Below are positions 21,427 to 30,922 of a DNA stretch of 64,000 bases, one piece after another (the stretch's first letter is position 1; every line of letters begins with the position of its first letter). A model generated the notes under the pieces. It was not told the DNA's origin. It did not search any database and saw nothing but the letters and a program-made list of their open reading frames with translations. Origin of the DNA: Cyanobium sp. N.Huapi 1H5 (GTDB taxonomy: Bacteria > Cyanobacteriota > Cyanobacteriia > PCC-6307 > Cyanobiaceae); NCBI RefSeq assembly GCF_024345535.1, contig NZ_JAGQBH010000003.1, positions 248,001 to 312,000 on the forward strand, in the 5' to 3' direction. Position numbers and translations under genes: made by a program.

Positions 21427-22506
21427 ATGACCGCCACTCTCCAGCAGCGCTCCGGCGCTTCGGTGTGGAACCAGTTCTGTGAGTGGGTCACCTCCACCAA
21501 CAACCGTCTCTACGTCGGTTGGTTCGGTGTGCTGATGATCCCCACCCTGCTGGCCGCCACCATCTGCTTCATCGTCGCCTTCATCGCGGCGCCCCCCGTC
21601 GACATCGACGGCATCCGTGAGCCCGTCGCCGGCTCCCTGATGTACGGCAACAACATCATCTCCGGCGCCGTTGTTCCTTCCAGCAACGCCATCGGTCTGC
21701 ACTTCTACCCCATCTGGGAAGCCGCCAGCCTCGACGAGTGGCTGTACAACGGTGGCCCCTACCAGCTGGTGGTCTTCCACTTCCTGATCGGCGTCTTCGC
21801 CTACATGGGCCGCGAGTGGGAACTCTCCTACCGCCTCGGCATGCGCCCCTGGATCTGCGTCGCCTACTCCGCCCCCGTGGCGGCCGCCAGCGCCGTGTTC
21901 CTGATCTACCCCTTCGGTCAGGGTTCCTTCTCCGACGGCATGCCCCTCGGCATCAGCGGCACCTTCAACTACATGCTGGTGTTCCAGGCTGAGCACAACA
22001 TCCTGATGCACCCCTTCCACATGCTGGGTGTGGCCGGTGTGTTCGGTGGCTCCCTGTTCTCCGCCATGCACGGTTCCCTGGTGACCTCCTCCCTGGTGCG
22101 TGAAACCACCGAGAGCGAGTCCCAGAACTACGGCTACAAGTTCGGCCAAGAGGAAGAGACCTACAACATCGTGGCTGCCCACGGCTACTTCGGTCGCCTG
22201 ATCTTCCAATACGCCTCGTTCAACAACAGCCGCAGCCTCCACTTCTTCCTGGCGGCCTGGCCCGTGATCGGCATCTGGTTCACCGCCCTGGGCGTGAGCA
22301 CGATGGCCTTCAACCTGAACGGCTTCAACTTCAACCAGTCCATCCTTGATGGCCAGGGCCGGGTGATCAACACCTGGGCCGACGTGCTCAACCGTGCCGG
22401 CCTCGGCATGGAAGTGATGCACGAGCGCAACGCTCACAACTTCCCCCTCGACCTGGCCGCTGCCAGCGCCACCCCTGTGGCCCTGACCGCCCCGGCGATC
22501 GGCTGA
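21427..22506 (+). CDS. psbA: Photosystem II D1 protein (E130, high-light form)
   Basis: ATG 21427 gives 359 residues ([17 protein letters not shown]...); an in-frame GTG at 21406 would add 7 residues not found in D1. All five transmembrane helices and the Mn4CaO5/tyrosine ligand regions are present. The C-terminal end after residue 344 (DLA followed by 15 residues) is the CtpA-processed extension. Residue 130 is glutamate ([11 protein letters not shown]), the hydrogen bond partner of pheophytin in the high-light D1:2 isoform; D1:1 has glutamine. Extreme C-ending codon bias shows very high expression. A perfect terminator follows. Confidence 0.98.
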   Translation: MTATLQQRSGASVWNQFCEWVTSTNNRLYVGWFGVLMIPTLLAATICFIVAFIAAPPVDIDGIREPVAGSLMYGNNIISGAVVPSSNAIGLHFYPIWEAASLDEWLYNGGPYQLVVFHFLIGVFAYMGREWELSYRLGMRPWICVAYSAPVAAASAVFLIYPFGQGSFSDGMPLGISGTFNYMLVFQAEHNILMHPFHMLGVAGVFGGSLFSAMHGSLVTSSLVRETTESESQNYGYKFGQEEETYNIVAAHGYFGRLIFQYASFNNSRSLHFFLAAWPVIGIWFTALGVSTMAFNLNGFNFNQSILDGQGRVINTWADVLNRAGLGMEVMHERNAHNFPLDLAAASATPVALTAPAIG

Positions 22507-22536
22507 TCCAACCTCTCCAGACTTCTGGAACCTTCC

Positions 22537-22564
22537 AACCCCCTGCGCGAGCAGGGGGTTTTTT
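22537..22564 (+). terminator. Rho-independent terminator of psbA
   Basis: A perfect 10-bp stem, AACCCCCTGC / GCAGGGGGTT, with loop GCGA and a run of six T (22559-22564), begins 31 nt after the psbA stop. It is a textbook intrinsic terminator and implies a monocistronic psbA mRNA. Confidence 0.95.
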
Positions 22565-22644
22565 CATGGCGTCGCGGTTCATGGCGACGCGGTCCGGCTG
22601 GGTAGGCTCCCTGCTTCGGAAAGCCCGATGGGCAGGGCGGTGCG

Positions 22645-23733
22645 ATGGGCAGCAGTTTCGGCGATCTCTTCCGGATCAGCACGTTCGGCGAATCCCACGG
22701 CGGTGGGGTGGGGGTGATCATCGATGGCTGTCCCCCCCGGCTGCCCCTGGATCTGGAGCAGATCCAGGCCGATCTCGACCGACGCCGGCCCGGCCAGAGC
22801 CGCATCACCACCCCCCGCAAGGAGGAGGACCGGGTCGAAATCCTCAGCGGCCTGCTCGACGGGGTCACGCTCGGGACGCCGATCGCCATGGTGGTCCGCA
22901 ACAAGGACCAGCGTCCCGGCGACTACCAGGAGATGCAGGTGGCCTTCCGGCCCTCCCACGCCGACGCCACCTACCAGGCCAAGTACGGCATCCAGGCCCG
23001 CAGCGGCGGCGGCCGCGCCTCGGCCCGGGAAACGATCGGCCGGGTGGCCGCCGGGGCGGTGGCCAAGCAGCTGCTGGCCCGCACCCACGGCACCGAGGTG
23101 ATCGCCTGGGTGCGCCGGATTCACACCATCGAGGCCACCATCGATCCCGCCGACGTGAGCCTGGAGGCGGTGGAGGCCAACATCGTGCGCTGCCCCGACG
23201 CCGGAACCGCTGAGCGGATGATCGAGCGCATCGAGGCGATCGGGCGGGACGGGGATTCCTGCGGCGGAGTGATCGAATGCCTGGTGCGGCGGCCGCCGGT
23301 GGGCCTGGGCATGCCGGTGTTCGACAAGCTGGAGGCGGATCTGGCCAAGGCGGTGATGTCGCTGCCGGCCACCAAGGGGTTCGAGATCGGCTCCGGCTTC
23401 GGCGGCACCCTGCTGCGCGGCAGCGAGCACAACGACGCCTTCCTGCCCAGCGATGACGGCCGCCTGCGCACCGCCACCAACAACTCGGGCGGCATCCAGG
23501 GGGGCATCAGCAACGGGGAGGAGATCCAGCTGCGGGTGGCCTTCAAACCCACGGCCACGATCCGCAAGGAGCAGCAGACCATCGACGCCACCGGCGCCGC
23601 CACCACCCTGGCGGCAAAAGGACGCCACGACCCCTGCGTGCTGCCCCGGGCCGTGCCGATGGTGGAGGCGATGGTGGCCCTCGTGCTGGCCGATCACCTG
23701 CTGCGTCAGCAGGGCCAGTGCAGCCTCTGGTGA
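22645..23733 (+). CDS. aroC: Chorismate synthase
   Basis: The 362-residue protein begins [31 protein letters not shown], the first chorismate synthase signature. [19 protein letters not shown] (second) and [15 protein letters not shown] / [13 protein letters not shown] (third) follow. It converts 5-enolpyruvylshikimate 3-phosphate to chorismate and needs reduced FMN. The ATG at 22645 fits the family N-terminus exactly. It is convergent with the aldolase gene, whose stop lies 9 nt downstream. Confidence 0.98.
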   Translation: MGSSFGDLFRISTFGESHGGGVGVIIDGCPPRLPLDLEQIQADLDRRRPGQSRITTPRKEEDRVEILSGLLDGVTLGTPIAMVVRNKDQRPGDYQEMQVAFRPSHADATYQAKYGIQARSGGGRASARETIGRVAAGAVAKQLLARTHGTEVIAWVRRIHTIEATIDPADVSLEAVEANIVRCPDAGTAERMIERIEAIGRDGDSCGGVIECLVRRPPVGLGMPVFDKLEADLAKAVMSLPATKGFEIGSGFGGTLLRGSEHNDAFLPSDDGRLRTATNNSGGIQGGISNGEEIQLRVAFKPTATIRKEQQTIDATGAATTLAAKGRHDPCVLPRAVPMVEAMVALVLADHLLRQQGQCSLW

Positions 23734-23742
23734 TCCGCCCGC

Positions 23743-24312
23743 TCAGGGCCGCTGCTGCAGTGCCTCCAGCACCTGCATAAGGGGCTCCGGCCCCTGGGCG
23801 ACCAGGGACGAGCCCAGGGCGACGGCATCGACCCCGGCCTCCAGCCAGGGACGCACATCGCCGGGCTGGAGACCGCCGGCGGCGATGCAGAAGGGGAGCG
23901 GTGGACCGAGGGGATCCCGCAGGCGCCGCCAGTAGCCGATGCCGACGCTGGCGGCCGGGAACAGCTTGACGATCGGACAGCCCAGGGAGCGGGCCCGGTT
24001 CACCTCCGTGGGTGTCATCACCCCGGGGACCAGGGCGAAGCGGGCCATCGCCGCCGTCTCCAGCAGCTCCGCCTCCAGGACGGGGGAGACGCCGTAGGAG
24101 AAGCCCGCCTCCAGGGCCGCCGCCAGGGCCGCGGGGGTGCAGATCGAGGCCGCCCCGAGATGCAGATCGGGGAACGCCTCGATCAGGTGCCGGCAGTCGG
24201 GGATCCAGCCCGGCGAGGTCCCCCAGGCGATCTCCACATGGCGCACCCCCAGGTCGGCCAGCTGGCCCAGCTGGGGGGCCAGCAGCGCTGGCCGCTCAGC
24301 ACGAAGCACCAC
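23743..24312 (-). CDS. eda: KDPG/KHG aldolase family protein
   Basis: The protein is related to 2-keto-3-deoxy-6-phosphogluconate / 4-hydroxy-2-oxoglutarate aldolases. It has the Schiff-base lysine in VKLFPAASVGIGY (K116 counted from GTG 24312), the HVEIAW glutamate in place of the catalytic Glu strand, and a PFCIAAGGLQPGDV phosphate-binding strand. Homology appears to continue 10-11 codons upstream of the first canonical start (ESLIQSLHHQPLLVVLR), yet that segment has no ATG, GTG or TTG before a stop at about 24384. The true start may thus be non-canonical, for example CTG 24345. It lies 49 nt after ftsH on the same strand. Confidence 0.85.
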   Translation of the reverse strand: MVLRAERPALLAPQLGQLADLGVRHVEIAWGTSPGWIPDCRHLIEAFPDLHLGAASICTPAALAAALEAGFSYGVSPVLEAELLETAAMARFALVPGVMTPTEVNRARSLGCPIVKLFPAASVGIGYWRRLRDPLGPPLPFCIAAGGLQPGDVRPWLEAGVDAVALGSSLVAQGPEPLMQVLEALQQRP

Positions 24313-24361
24313 CAGCAGGGGCTGGTGGTGCAGGGACTGGATCAGGGACTCGCAGGGGGGC

Positions 24362-26206
24362 CTAGACGTAGGCGGCCACCGTCACATCGCGGGAAATGAG
24401 CAGCTCCTGGAGCTCCTCGGCATCCACCGTCTCCTTCTCGACCAGGAGCTCGGCCAGCTCATCGAGGACGGCCCGGTTAGCGAGCAGCACCTCGGTGGCG
24501 CGGCGGTAGGCGTCGGCCACCAGCTGGGAGACCTCCTCGTCGATGGCGGCGGCGGTGTCCTCGGAGAAGTCGCGCTCGGCGGCGATGTCGCGGCCGAGGA
24601 ACATGCCCCCCTGGGCCCGGCCCAGGGCGACAGGGCCGAGGCGGTCGCTCATGCCGAAGCGGGTGACCATCTGGCGGGCAACTCGGGCCACCTGCTGCAG
24701 GTCGTTGGAGGCCCCGGTGGTGACTTCGTCCTCGCCGTAGACGATCTCCTCGGCGACCCGGCCACCGAGGGCGACGGCCATCTGGTTCTGCAGGTAGGAG
24801 CGGGAGTAGAGGCCCGACTCCATGCGCTCCTCACTGGGGGTGAAGAAGGTGAGGCCGCCGGCCTGACCGCGGGGAATGATGCTGATCTTCTGGACGGGGT
24901 CGTAATCGGGCATCAGGGCGCCCACCAGGGCGTGGCCCGACTCGTGGTAGGCCACCAGGCGCTTGCGGCGCTCGCTCATCACCCGGTCCTTCTTCTCCGG
25001 GCCGGCCATGACGCGCTCGATGGCGTCGTTGACCTCATCCATGGACACCTCGGCCAGCTGGCGCCGGGCGGCGAGGATGGCCGCTTCGTTGAGCAGGTTG
25101 GCCAGGTCGGCACCGGTGAAGCCGGGGGTGCGGCGGGCCACCTTGTCGAGGTCGACGTCCTTGGCCAGGGTCTTGCCGCGGGCGTGGACACCGAGGATCT
25201 GGAGGCGGCCGGCGTAGTCGGGACGGTCGACCACCACCTGGCGGTCGAAGCGGCCCGGCCGCATCAGGGCCGAATCGAGCACGTCGGGACGGTTGGTGGC
25301 CGCCACGATGATGATGCCGGTGTTGCCCTCGAAGCCGTCCATCTCGGTGAGCAGCTGGTTGAGGGTCTGCTCCCGCTCGTCGTTGCCGCCGCCGAGGCCG
25401 GCGCCACGCTGGCGGCCCACGGCGTCGATCTCATCGATGAAGACAATGCAGGGGGCGTTCTTCTTGGCCTGCTCGAACAGGTCGCGCACCCGGCTGGCGC
25501 CGACACCCACGAACATCTCGACGAACTCTGAACCGGAGATCGAGAAGAACGGCACGCCCGCCTCACCGGCCACGGCCTTGGCCAGCAGCGTCTTGCCGGT
25601 GCCCGGAGGGCCCACCAGCAACACGCCCTTGGGGATCTTGGCGCCGACGGCGGTGAAGCGGTCGGGGTTCTTGAGGAAGTCGACCACCTCGGTGAGCTCG
25701 AGCTTGGCGCCCTCGATGCCGGCCACGTCACCGAAGGTGACCTGGGTCTGGGGTTCCATCTGGACCCGGGCCTTGCTCTTGCCGAAGTTCATGGCCGGGT
25801 TGCCGCCGCCTCCCTGGGCGCGGCGGAGCAGGAAGAACAGGCCGCCGAGCAGAAGCAGCGGGAAGATCAGGCTGCCGATCGCCTGCTGCCAGGCCGCCGG
25901 CTCCCGGTTGGGCTGCACGGCGATGTCGACGTTGTGGTCGGTGAGCAGCTTCAGCAGGTCCTTGTCGGGGGCGAGGTTCACCACGGCGCGCTGGCCATCG
26001 TTCTCCACCACCTGGGCGGTGCCGCGGTCGGGGGAGATCAGCACCCGGGAGATCTCGTTGGCCTGGACGGCCTCGACGAAGTCGCTGTAGCGCAGGGTGC
26101 GGGGGGCGCGGGCCGGATCGGGCCGCTCCAGGAAGGCGGTGCCCACGGCGATCATCACGATCACCAGGAGCACATAGAGCCCCGCGTTGCGCCAGCGTTT
26201 CTTCAC
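24362..26206 (-). CDS. ftsH: ATP-dependent zinc metalloprotease FtsH
   Basis: A 614-residue membrane AAA+ protease. Transmembrane segments lie at about 8-25 and 107-127. The Walker A motif is GPPGTGKT (199-206), Walker [15 protein letters not shown] region [20 protein letters not shown], and the zinc site HESGH is at 421-425. Cyanobacterial FtsH complexes degrade photodamaged D1 and unassembled thylakoid proteins, so the presence of psbA and psbO in the same region is functionally suggestive. Which of the several cyanobacterial FtsH paralogs this is cannot be decided here. Confidence 0.97.
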   Translation of the reverse strand: MKKRWRNAGLYVLLVIVMIAVGTAFLERPDPARAPRTLRYSDFVEAVQANEISRVLISPDRGTAQVVENDGQRAVVNLAPDKDLLKLLTDHNVDIAVQPNREPAAWQQAIGSLIFPLLLLGGLFFLLRRAQGGGGNPAMNFGKSKARVQMEPQTQVTFGDVAGIEGAKLELTEVVDFLKNPDRFTAVGAKIPKGVLLVGPPGTGKTLLAKAVAGEAGVPFFSISGSEFVEMFVGVGASRVRDLFEQAKKNAPCIVFIDEIDAVGRQRGAGLGGGNDEREQTLNQLLTEMDGFEGNTGIIIVAATNRPDVLDSALMRPGRFDRQVVVDRPDYAGRLQILGVHARGKTLAKDVDLDKVARRTPGFTGADLANLLNEAAILAARRQLAEVSMDEVNDAIERVMAGPEKKDRVMSERRKRLVAYHESGHALVGALMPDYDPVQKISIIPRGQAGGLTFFTPSEERMESGLYSRSYLQNQMAVALGGRVAEEIVYGEDEVTTGASNDLQQVARVARQMVTRFGMSDRLGPVALGRAQGGMFLGRDIAAERDFSEDTAAAIDEEVSQLVADAYRRATEVLLANRAVLDELAELLVEKETVDAEELQELLISRDVTVAAYV

Positions 26207-26272
26207 GACCCTGTCTCCTGTGTGAGAGTGAAAGTAACAGAATGTTAATCGCCGTCCGGGGTCGGACGGGGC

Positions 26273-27442
26273 TCAGGCTGCGGCCCTGAGCACCTCCACC
26301 ACGCTACGGAAGGCGAACCATTCCGGGATCTCCTCCCCGCCGCGCAGCATCTGGCGGAACTGGGTGCCGCTCAGCTTGCGGATGTGCAGCCCCCGGGCCT
26401 GGGCGTGCTCGGCAGTGACGTAGCCCTCCTCCTCGGTGTAGACGAGGTTGAGGGAGGGCACCGTCTCCATGCCGAGTTCGGTGGCCTGGTCACGGGCGAA
26501 GTCCTGGGCCTCGTAGGGGCCGTAGAAGTCCTCGCCGGTGAGGGACGATTTGCAGCCGGCCATGTCGCGGCCGATGATGAAGTGGGTGCAGCCGTAGTTC
26601 TTGCGGATGATCATGTGCTGCAGGGCCTCCCGGGGGCCGGCCATGTGCATCGCGTAGGGCAGGTAGGCCCAGCGGATGCGGGGGTTGTCCACCTCGGCGG
26701 CCAGCCGTTCGTAGGTGGCGAAGCGCACCTCTCCGGCGATGTCGTCCTCCTGGGTGGGGCCGCAGGTGGGGTGCACCAGCACCACCGCCCCCTTGCTCAC
26801 GTTGGGGGCTTCGAGGGCGCGGGTGAACAGCTCGTAGTGGGCCCGGTGGATGGGGTTGCGGCACTGGAAGGCCACTACGTCCTGACCCGCGGGCAGGGTG
26901 GCGCGCACCTCCACCGGGGTGCTGCAGGGGAAGACCCGCTGCGGCAGGGCCAGACCCTGGAGGCGCCCGCCCAGGTAGTAGCGGCCGCGCTCGGTGGCGA
27001 TCATGCGCACCGCCGGATGCTCCAGGGAGGTGGTGCCGTAGCAGCCCTTGGCCTCGACCACCTTGTCGGGCTCCCAGCGGCTCTCCACGGTGAGCACGGC
27101 CAGGTCCTGGCCCTGGTAGGTGAGCAGCAGCCGCTGGCCCACGGCGACGGAGGCATCGTCGGTGTCGAAGATGATCGGCAGGCCGAACAGCAGACCGCTG
27201 GTGGTGCGGTGGCCCGCCACCACCGCGTCGTAGTCCTCCTGGTGCATGAAGCCGCGCAGGGGGGAGAAGCCGCCCACGATCAGCAGCTCCACATCACAGG
27301 CGTTGCGGTGACTGCACTCCAGCACCTTGTCCACCGGGGCGCGCACACCCTCCTGCTGATCGGGCGGCACCATCAGATCAACGAGGCTGCCGCCGTGGGG
27401 GGCGATCAGGTCGGAGGGGGGGGCGGTATTGGCGAGCGTCAT
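26273..27442 (-). CDS. sat: Sulfate adenylyltransferase (ATP sulfurylase)
   Basis: A 389-residue single-chain ATP sulfurylase of the Sat/MET3 type. It has the ATP-binding FQCRNPIHRAHYEL motif, the GRDMAGCKSS loop and HPTCGPTQEDDI. No APS kinase domain is fused. It forms adenosine 5'-phosphosulfate in sulfate assimilation. The gene starts with ATG 27442 (MTLANTAPP...) and lies downstream of psbO, from which it is separated by a strong terminator. Confidence 0.96.
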   Translation of the reverse strand: MTLANTAPPSDLIAPHGGSLVDLMVPPDQQEGVRAPVDKVLECSHRNACDVELLIVGGFSPLRGFMHQEDYDAVVAGHRTTSGLLFGLPIIFDTDDASVAVGQRLLLTYQGQDLAVLTVESRWEPDKVVEAKGCYGTTSLEHPAVRMIATERGRYYLGGRLQGLALPQRVFPCSTPVEVRATLPAGQDVVAFQCRNPIHRAHYELFTRALEAPNVSKGAVVLVHPTCGPTQEDDIAGEVRFATYERLAAEVDNPRIRWAYLPYAMHMAGPREALQHMIIRKNYGCTHFIIGRDMAGCKSSLTGEDFYGPYEAQDFARDQATELGMETVPSLNLVYTEEEGYVTAEHAQARGLHIRKLSGTQFRQMLRGGEEIPEWFAFRSVVEVLRAAA

Positions 27443-27503
27443 GGCGACGGGCCGGGGCGTCTCAGGGAATCAGCCCATCCTCCCAGACCAACCCTCGGCC
27501 ATG

Positions 27504-27525
27504 AAAAAGGGGCCCGGGGGCCCCT
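27504..27525 (-). terminator. Rho-independent terminator of psbO
   Basis: On the minus strand an 8-bp perfect stem AGGGGCCC / GGGCCCCT with a 2-nt loop is followed by five T, 50 nt after the psbO stop. It separates psbO from sat. Confidence 0.9.
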
Positions 27526-27575
27526 GGGATCATCGGCTTGTCGAGAAGTGGAGCCTGGGCAACCCGGCCCGGTCC

Positions 27576-28388
27576 TCAGACCTGCTCGAGACGGCCGTAG
27601 AGCTCACCGGTGATCTTGACGTCGACGACGGCCTTGGTGCCCATGTCGGTGTCAGACGGCTGGATGGCGGTGAACACCCCGGCGAACTCACCGGTGCTGG
27701 GATCGACCTTGGTGATCGAAAGATCCATGGTGCCGGAGCCATCCACGTAGCGCTTGACGGTTTCCCCGGCGAACTCATCACCGGCGGGCACCAGACCCAC
27801 GGCGCTGCTGTAGCCGGTGGTCAGGCCACGGCCCTTGGGATCCAGGAAGTTGCTGGTGCGGTAGCTGGGGGCGCGGTACTCGCCCTTGAGGTCGGTGCTG
27901 GTGGAGAAGGAGGTGCCGTCAGCGGAAGCCTTGAGCTCCTTGCTGGAGAACATGAAGGGCACTTCCTCACCGCCGGGCATCAGCACGGTGATCGGCTGGA
28001 AGTCGATGCCGCCCAGCTCCTTGAAGCTGAGCTTGTCACCGCTGACCTTGAGGTCGCCGTAGACCTGATCAAGGCTGGAGGTGTACCGGGTGAGGATCTT
28101 GCCGGCGACGAACTGGGCTTCCTGGCGCTTGTTGGCGGGCTCGCCCTTCACGAAGACCTCGGAGGGGTGCATGCAGATCTCCTTCAGCTGGTAGGTCGCC
28201 GAGGGATCCAGGGTGATCGTGCCGCGCGCGGAGTCGGGCAGGGTCGGGCAGTCATTCGCCAGACCGGTGTTGTGGATGTCTTCGTAGGTGAGATTGGCCC
28301 GATCAACGGCCTTGGCCCCGCCGCTGCATGCGGACACCAGGGTCAGGCACAGAGCCAGCACGAGGGCCAGCAGGGGACGGAAACGCAT
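27576..28388 (-). CDS. psbO: Photosystem II manganese-stabilizing protein PsbO
   Basis: ATG 28388 gives 270 residues with an N-terminal signal sequence (LLALVLALCLTLVSACSGG) whose LVSAC end resembles a lipobox; many cyanobacterial PsbO precursors look similar. The mature part begins near LTYEDIHNTGLANDCPTLP, and the two cysteines (NDC, EIC) form the conserved disulfide. FKELGGIDFQPITVLMPGGEEVPF and later beta-barrel segments are typical. It stabilises the Mn4CaO5 cluster on the lumenal side of photosystem II. The frame is open upstream to 28763, but that part is antisense to the next gene. Confidence 0.97.
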   Translation of the reverse strand: MRFRPLLALVLALCLTLVSACSGGAKAVDRANLTYEDIHNTGLANDCPTLPDSARGTITLDPSATYQLKEICMHPSEVFVKGEPANKRQEAQFVAGKILTRYTSSLDQVYGDLKVSGDKLSFKELGGIDFQPITVLMPGGEEVPFMFSSKELKASADGTSFSTSTDLKGEYRAPSYRTSNFLDPKGRGLTTGYSSAVGLVPAGDEFAGETVKRYVDGSGTMDLSITKVDPSTGEFAGVFTAIQPSDTDMGTKAVVDVKITGELYGRLEQV

Positions 28389-28500
28389 GGGGAGAAGCCG
28401 CAGAGACGGAACAGGAACTGGGCTGGCCGGGATCCTACCGGTGCAAAACGCCCATTCCAGGTGGCTTGCGTGGGCTCTCAACAACCTGTATGAGAGGGAG

Positions 28501-28863
28501 ATGTCCCTGAGCCACACCCACCCGATCGACGAATCCACGCCCTCCCCTCCGACGTCCGCACCCGCGACCGAGCCAGCCTTCGACCCAGCCGCCGACCCCG
28601 AACTCCAGCGCGCCCTCGACACCCTGCTGAGGATCGCCGAGCAGCGCGCCGAACAGCCCGAGGCCCTGCTCGATCTGCTGCGCCGCATCGAGCACCTGCA
28701 CCGCAGCATCCAGGACGGCCCCTTCCGCAGCAGCCTGCCCAGCGACCGCAACGGCCTGTTCACCCTGCTCTCCGAGATGGAAGGCAGCGGCGGCTGGCCC
28801 TACATCCCCCGGCTGCAGCTGCGCACGTTCATGGATCTGCTGGCGCCCGAGCCGGAGCCCTGA
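28501..28863 (+). CDS. Conserved hypothetical protein (120 aa)
   Basis: ATG 28501 opens a 120-residue acidic protein. A Pro/Ala/Thr-rich N-terminus of about 35 residues is followed by a helical region (LQRALDTLLRIAEQRAEQPEALLDLLRRIEHLHRSIQDGPF) and a C-terminal WPYIPRLQLRTFMDLL segment. I do not recognise a named family. Composition and codon use match the neighbours, and the region is clearly coding in this frame. The 3' end overlaps the convergent coaBC gene by 35 nt. The psbO promoter must lie in the 112-bp divergent gap. Confidence 0.65.
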   Translation: MSLSHTHPIDESTPSPPTSAPATEPAFDPAADPELQRALDTLLRIAEQRAEQPEALLDLLRRIEHLHRSIQDGPFRSSLPSDRNGLFTLLSEMEGSGGWPYIPRLQLRTFMDLLAPEPEP

Positions 28864-30100
28864 GGGCCGCCGCTTCCGCGAGCGCCGAGAGCAGCCGGTG
28901 GGCCAGGGCCAGCTTGCCGGTGGGGCCCACCTGGCTTTCCCGCTCGCCGGGACCGAGCAGCCAGCCCTCGTTGCCGGCCGCGCCGAACCCCGCTCCGGGC
29001 CGATCGATGGGGTTGGCGAACAGCAGATCGCAGCCCTTGCGGGCGAACTTGGCCCGGGCCTCCTGGAGCACCTCACCGCTCTGGGCGGCGAAGCCGAGGA
29101 TCGCCTGGGCCGGCGGCCGGCGCCGCACAAGGGCCGCCAGCAGGTCGGGCACCGGCTCCCAGCCCTCGGTGAGAGAGGCCTCCAGCGCCTCTTTAGGGAG
29201 CTTGCGGCCTTCGGGGCTGCAGCGGCGGTGGTCGGCGACGGCGGCGGCCATGGCGATGGCATCGGCGCCGTCCTGAAGCCGCAGCAGCGCCGCCTCCATC
29301 TCAGCCGCGGTGACGACGGGGTGGCACTGGAGGCCCTCCAGCCAGGCCGGATCGACCGCCAGCGGGCCATGGACGAGATCGACGGTGGCGCCACGCAGGC
29401 GGGCGGCCTGGGCCAGAAGCACCCCCATGCGCCCGGTGCTGGGGTTGGTGAGGCAGCGGGCCGGATCGAGGGCCTCCCGGGTGGGGCCGGCACTCACCAG
29501 CAGGCGGCGCCCCCGCCAGTCGCGGCGGCAGCCGGCCACCAGCAGCGACTCCAGGGCCAGCAGCAGCAGCTCCGGGTCAGCCATGCGCCCATCGCCCACC
29601 CGGTCGCAGGCCAGCAGGCCGCTGCCGGGATCCAGGGGCAGCACCCGCTCCCAGCCCTGCAGCTCCCGCCAGTTGCGGCGCACCGGCGGGGCGGCCCACA
29701 TGGCGCTGTTCATGGCCGGGGCGGCCACCACGGGGGCCTCGCAGGCGATCAGGGTGCTGGCCAGCAGGGTGTCGGCCATGCCGTGCACCCAGCGGGCCAG
29801 GCTGGTGGCGCTGAGGGGGGCCAGCAGCACCACCTCGGCCCACTCGGCCAGGGCGATGTGCAGCGGCCTGGATTCCTGATGGCTCCACTGGTCGGCCTCG
29901 ATGTGGCAGGGGGCGCGGCTGAGGCTGGCCAGGGCCACCGCACTCACCAGCCGCTCGGCGCCGGGGCTGAGCACGCAGCGCACCAGAGCCCCGCGCTGCA
30001 CGAGGGCGCTGACGAGCTGGGGCAGCTTGACGGCGGCGATGCTGCCGCTGATCAGCACCAGCACGCGCCGCCCGGCGAGGGCGTCCCCCTCACTCCTCAT
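28829..30100 (-). CDS. coaBC: Bifunctional phosphopantothenoylcysteine decarboxylase/phosphopantothenate-cysteine ligase
   Basis: The 423-residue protein has the two expected domains. The N-terminal flavin-dependent decarboxylase (about 1-185) carries VLVLISGSIAAVK and APAMNSAMW. The C-terminal synthetase (about 190-410) carries LVSAGPTREALDPARCLTNPSTGRMG and ILGFAAQSG. Together they make 4'-phosphopantetheine in coenzyme A synthesis. Translation starts at ATG 30100 and overlaps the end of the DUF2555 gene by 11 nt, indicating an operon. Confidence 0.95.
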   Translation of the reverse strand: MRSEGDALAGRRVLVLISGSIAAVKLPQLVSALVQRGALVRCVLSPGAERLVSAVALASLSRAPCHIEADQWSHQESRPLHIALAEWAEVVLLAPLSATSLARWVHGMADTLLASTLIACEAPVVAAPAMNSAMWAAPPVRRNWRELQGWERVLPLDPGSGLLACDRVGDGRMADPELLLLALESLLVAGCRRDWRGRRLLVSAGPTREALDPARCLTNPSTGRMGVLLAQAARLRGATVDLVHGPLAVDPAWLEGLQCHPVVTAAEMEAALLRLQDGADAIAMAAAVADHRRCSPEGRKLPKEALEASLTEGWEPVPDLLAALVRRRPPAQAILGFAAQSGEVLQEARAKFARKGCDLLFANPIDRPGAGFGAAGNEGWLLGPGERESQVGPTGKLALAHRLLSALAEAAALRAPARAPADP

Positions 30101-30308
30101 CGAAGGGTTCCTGATCCACCAGATGGACGTAGGGCCGGATCAGGTCGGGGCGGTGGATGGCCAGGGCCCGCAGCAGGTGCCAGTCGGCCAGGCCCGCGAA
30201 CGGGGTGGGGTAGTCGTCCTCCTCGAGGCGGCGGGCGAGCTCGGCGATGGACGCGTCGTCGAAGGCCGCGAGCCGCTCGGGGGTGATGGACAGGCTGGAA
30301 TCAACCAA
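30090..30308 (-). CDS. DUF2555 family protein
   Basis: A 72-residue acidic protein with the family segment LARRLEEDDYPTPFAGLADWHLLRALAIHRPDLIRPYVHLVDQEPFDEE, which I associate with DUF2555 of cyanobacteria. No catalytic residues or membrane segment are evident; function unknown. It is upstream of and overlaps coaBC. The tRNA-Ala gene begins 46 nt away on the other strand. Confidence 0.82.
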   Translation of the reverse strand: MVDSSLSITPERLAAFDDASIAELARRLEEDDYPTPFAGLADWHLLRALAIHRPDLIRPYVHLVDQEPFDEE

Positions 30309-30354
30309 GGGGGGCGGCCGGGAAGGGGGACGGGATGGTGATAATGGCGATCGA

Positions 30355-30427
30355 GGGGAATTAGCTCAGCTGGTAGAGCGCTGCGATCGCACCGCAGAGG
30401 TCAGGGGTTCGAGTCCCCTATTCTCCA
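30355..30427 (+). tRNA. tRNA-Ala (anticodon CGC)
   Basis: The 73-nt sequence folds into a full cloverleaf. Acceptor stem GGGGAAT pairs with ATTCTCC, including the G3:U70 wobble pair that is the alanine identity element. The D-loop is AGCTGGTAGA, the anticodon stem CTGCG/CGCAG encloses loop ATCGCAC (anticodon CGC), the T-arm loop is TTCGAGT, and the discriminator is A. CCA is not encoded. It reads GCG codons, common in this GC-rich genome. Confidence 0.97.
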
Positions 30428-30518
30428 TCCACCATTCTCCCCGGCCAGGTCAGCCCAGGTCCCTCAGGGCTTCCAAGCGGCTCCCGGCCCCGTCCCGACC
30501 CGTCCCGATCAGCCGCCG

Positions 30519-30680
30519 ATGAACTGGAGCAGCGACGCGGAAACCAGCCTCAAGGAGATCCCGTTCGTGGTGCGGCCGATCATCCGGCGGCGGATCGAGT
30601 CGCTGGCCCGTGAAGCCGGCCTCGACGGTGTGGATCTCGCCTTCTACCAGCAGGCCAAGGAGCGTTTCGGAAGGAAGTGA
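30519..30680 (+). CDS. Small PCP_red-domain protein (protochlorophyllide reductase-like)
   Basis: ATG 30519 to TGA 30680 encodes 53 residues. The sequence (about SDAETSLKEIPFVVRPIIRR, then RIESLAREAGLDGVDLAFYQQAK) matches the small C-terminal PCP_red domain otherwise found at the end of the ChlB/BchB subunit of light-independent protochlorophyllide reductase. Here it is a stand-alone peptide. Such free copies occur in cyanobacteria; their role is unknown. It is too short for normal ORF cut-offs and is easily missed. Confidence 0.8.
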   Translation: MNWSSDAETSLKEIPFVVRPIIRRRIESLAREAGLDGVDLAFYQQAKERFGRK

Positions 30681-30724
30681 ATCGGCGATGGGGTAAAAGA
30701 GGGGGTTGATCAGGGGCCCGCTCA

Positions 30725-30922
30725 ATGTCGCAGTCCAAGCGCGAACAGGTTGTCAGTCATCTGCGCTACATCCGCCAGGAGCTGCGGGAGATGCACCAGG
30801 GCGTCATGGAGGACGGCCTGCTGCCGGAGGCCGGCGAGGTGCGGGGTGTGATGGCCCAGATGGAGGCCCTGCTGGAACTGCTGGAAGGCAAGGGCTCCCG
30901 CAAGAAGGACGGGGACGGCTGA
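30725..30922 (+). CDS. Small conserved hypothetical protein (65 aa)
   Basis: A charged 65-residue protein, MSQSKREQVVSHLRYIRQEL at the start, predicted as two helices followed by a Lys/Asp-rich tail. I do not recognise the family, although similar helical peptides occur in marine Synechococcus. It follows the PCP_red gene after 44 nt on the same strand and is followed by a terminator-like hairpin at 31046, so the two small genes may be one transcript. Confidence 0.55.
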   Translation: MSQSKREQVVSHLRYIRQELREMHQGVMEDGLLPEAGEVRGVMAQMEALLELLEGKGSRKKDGDG

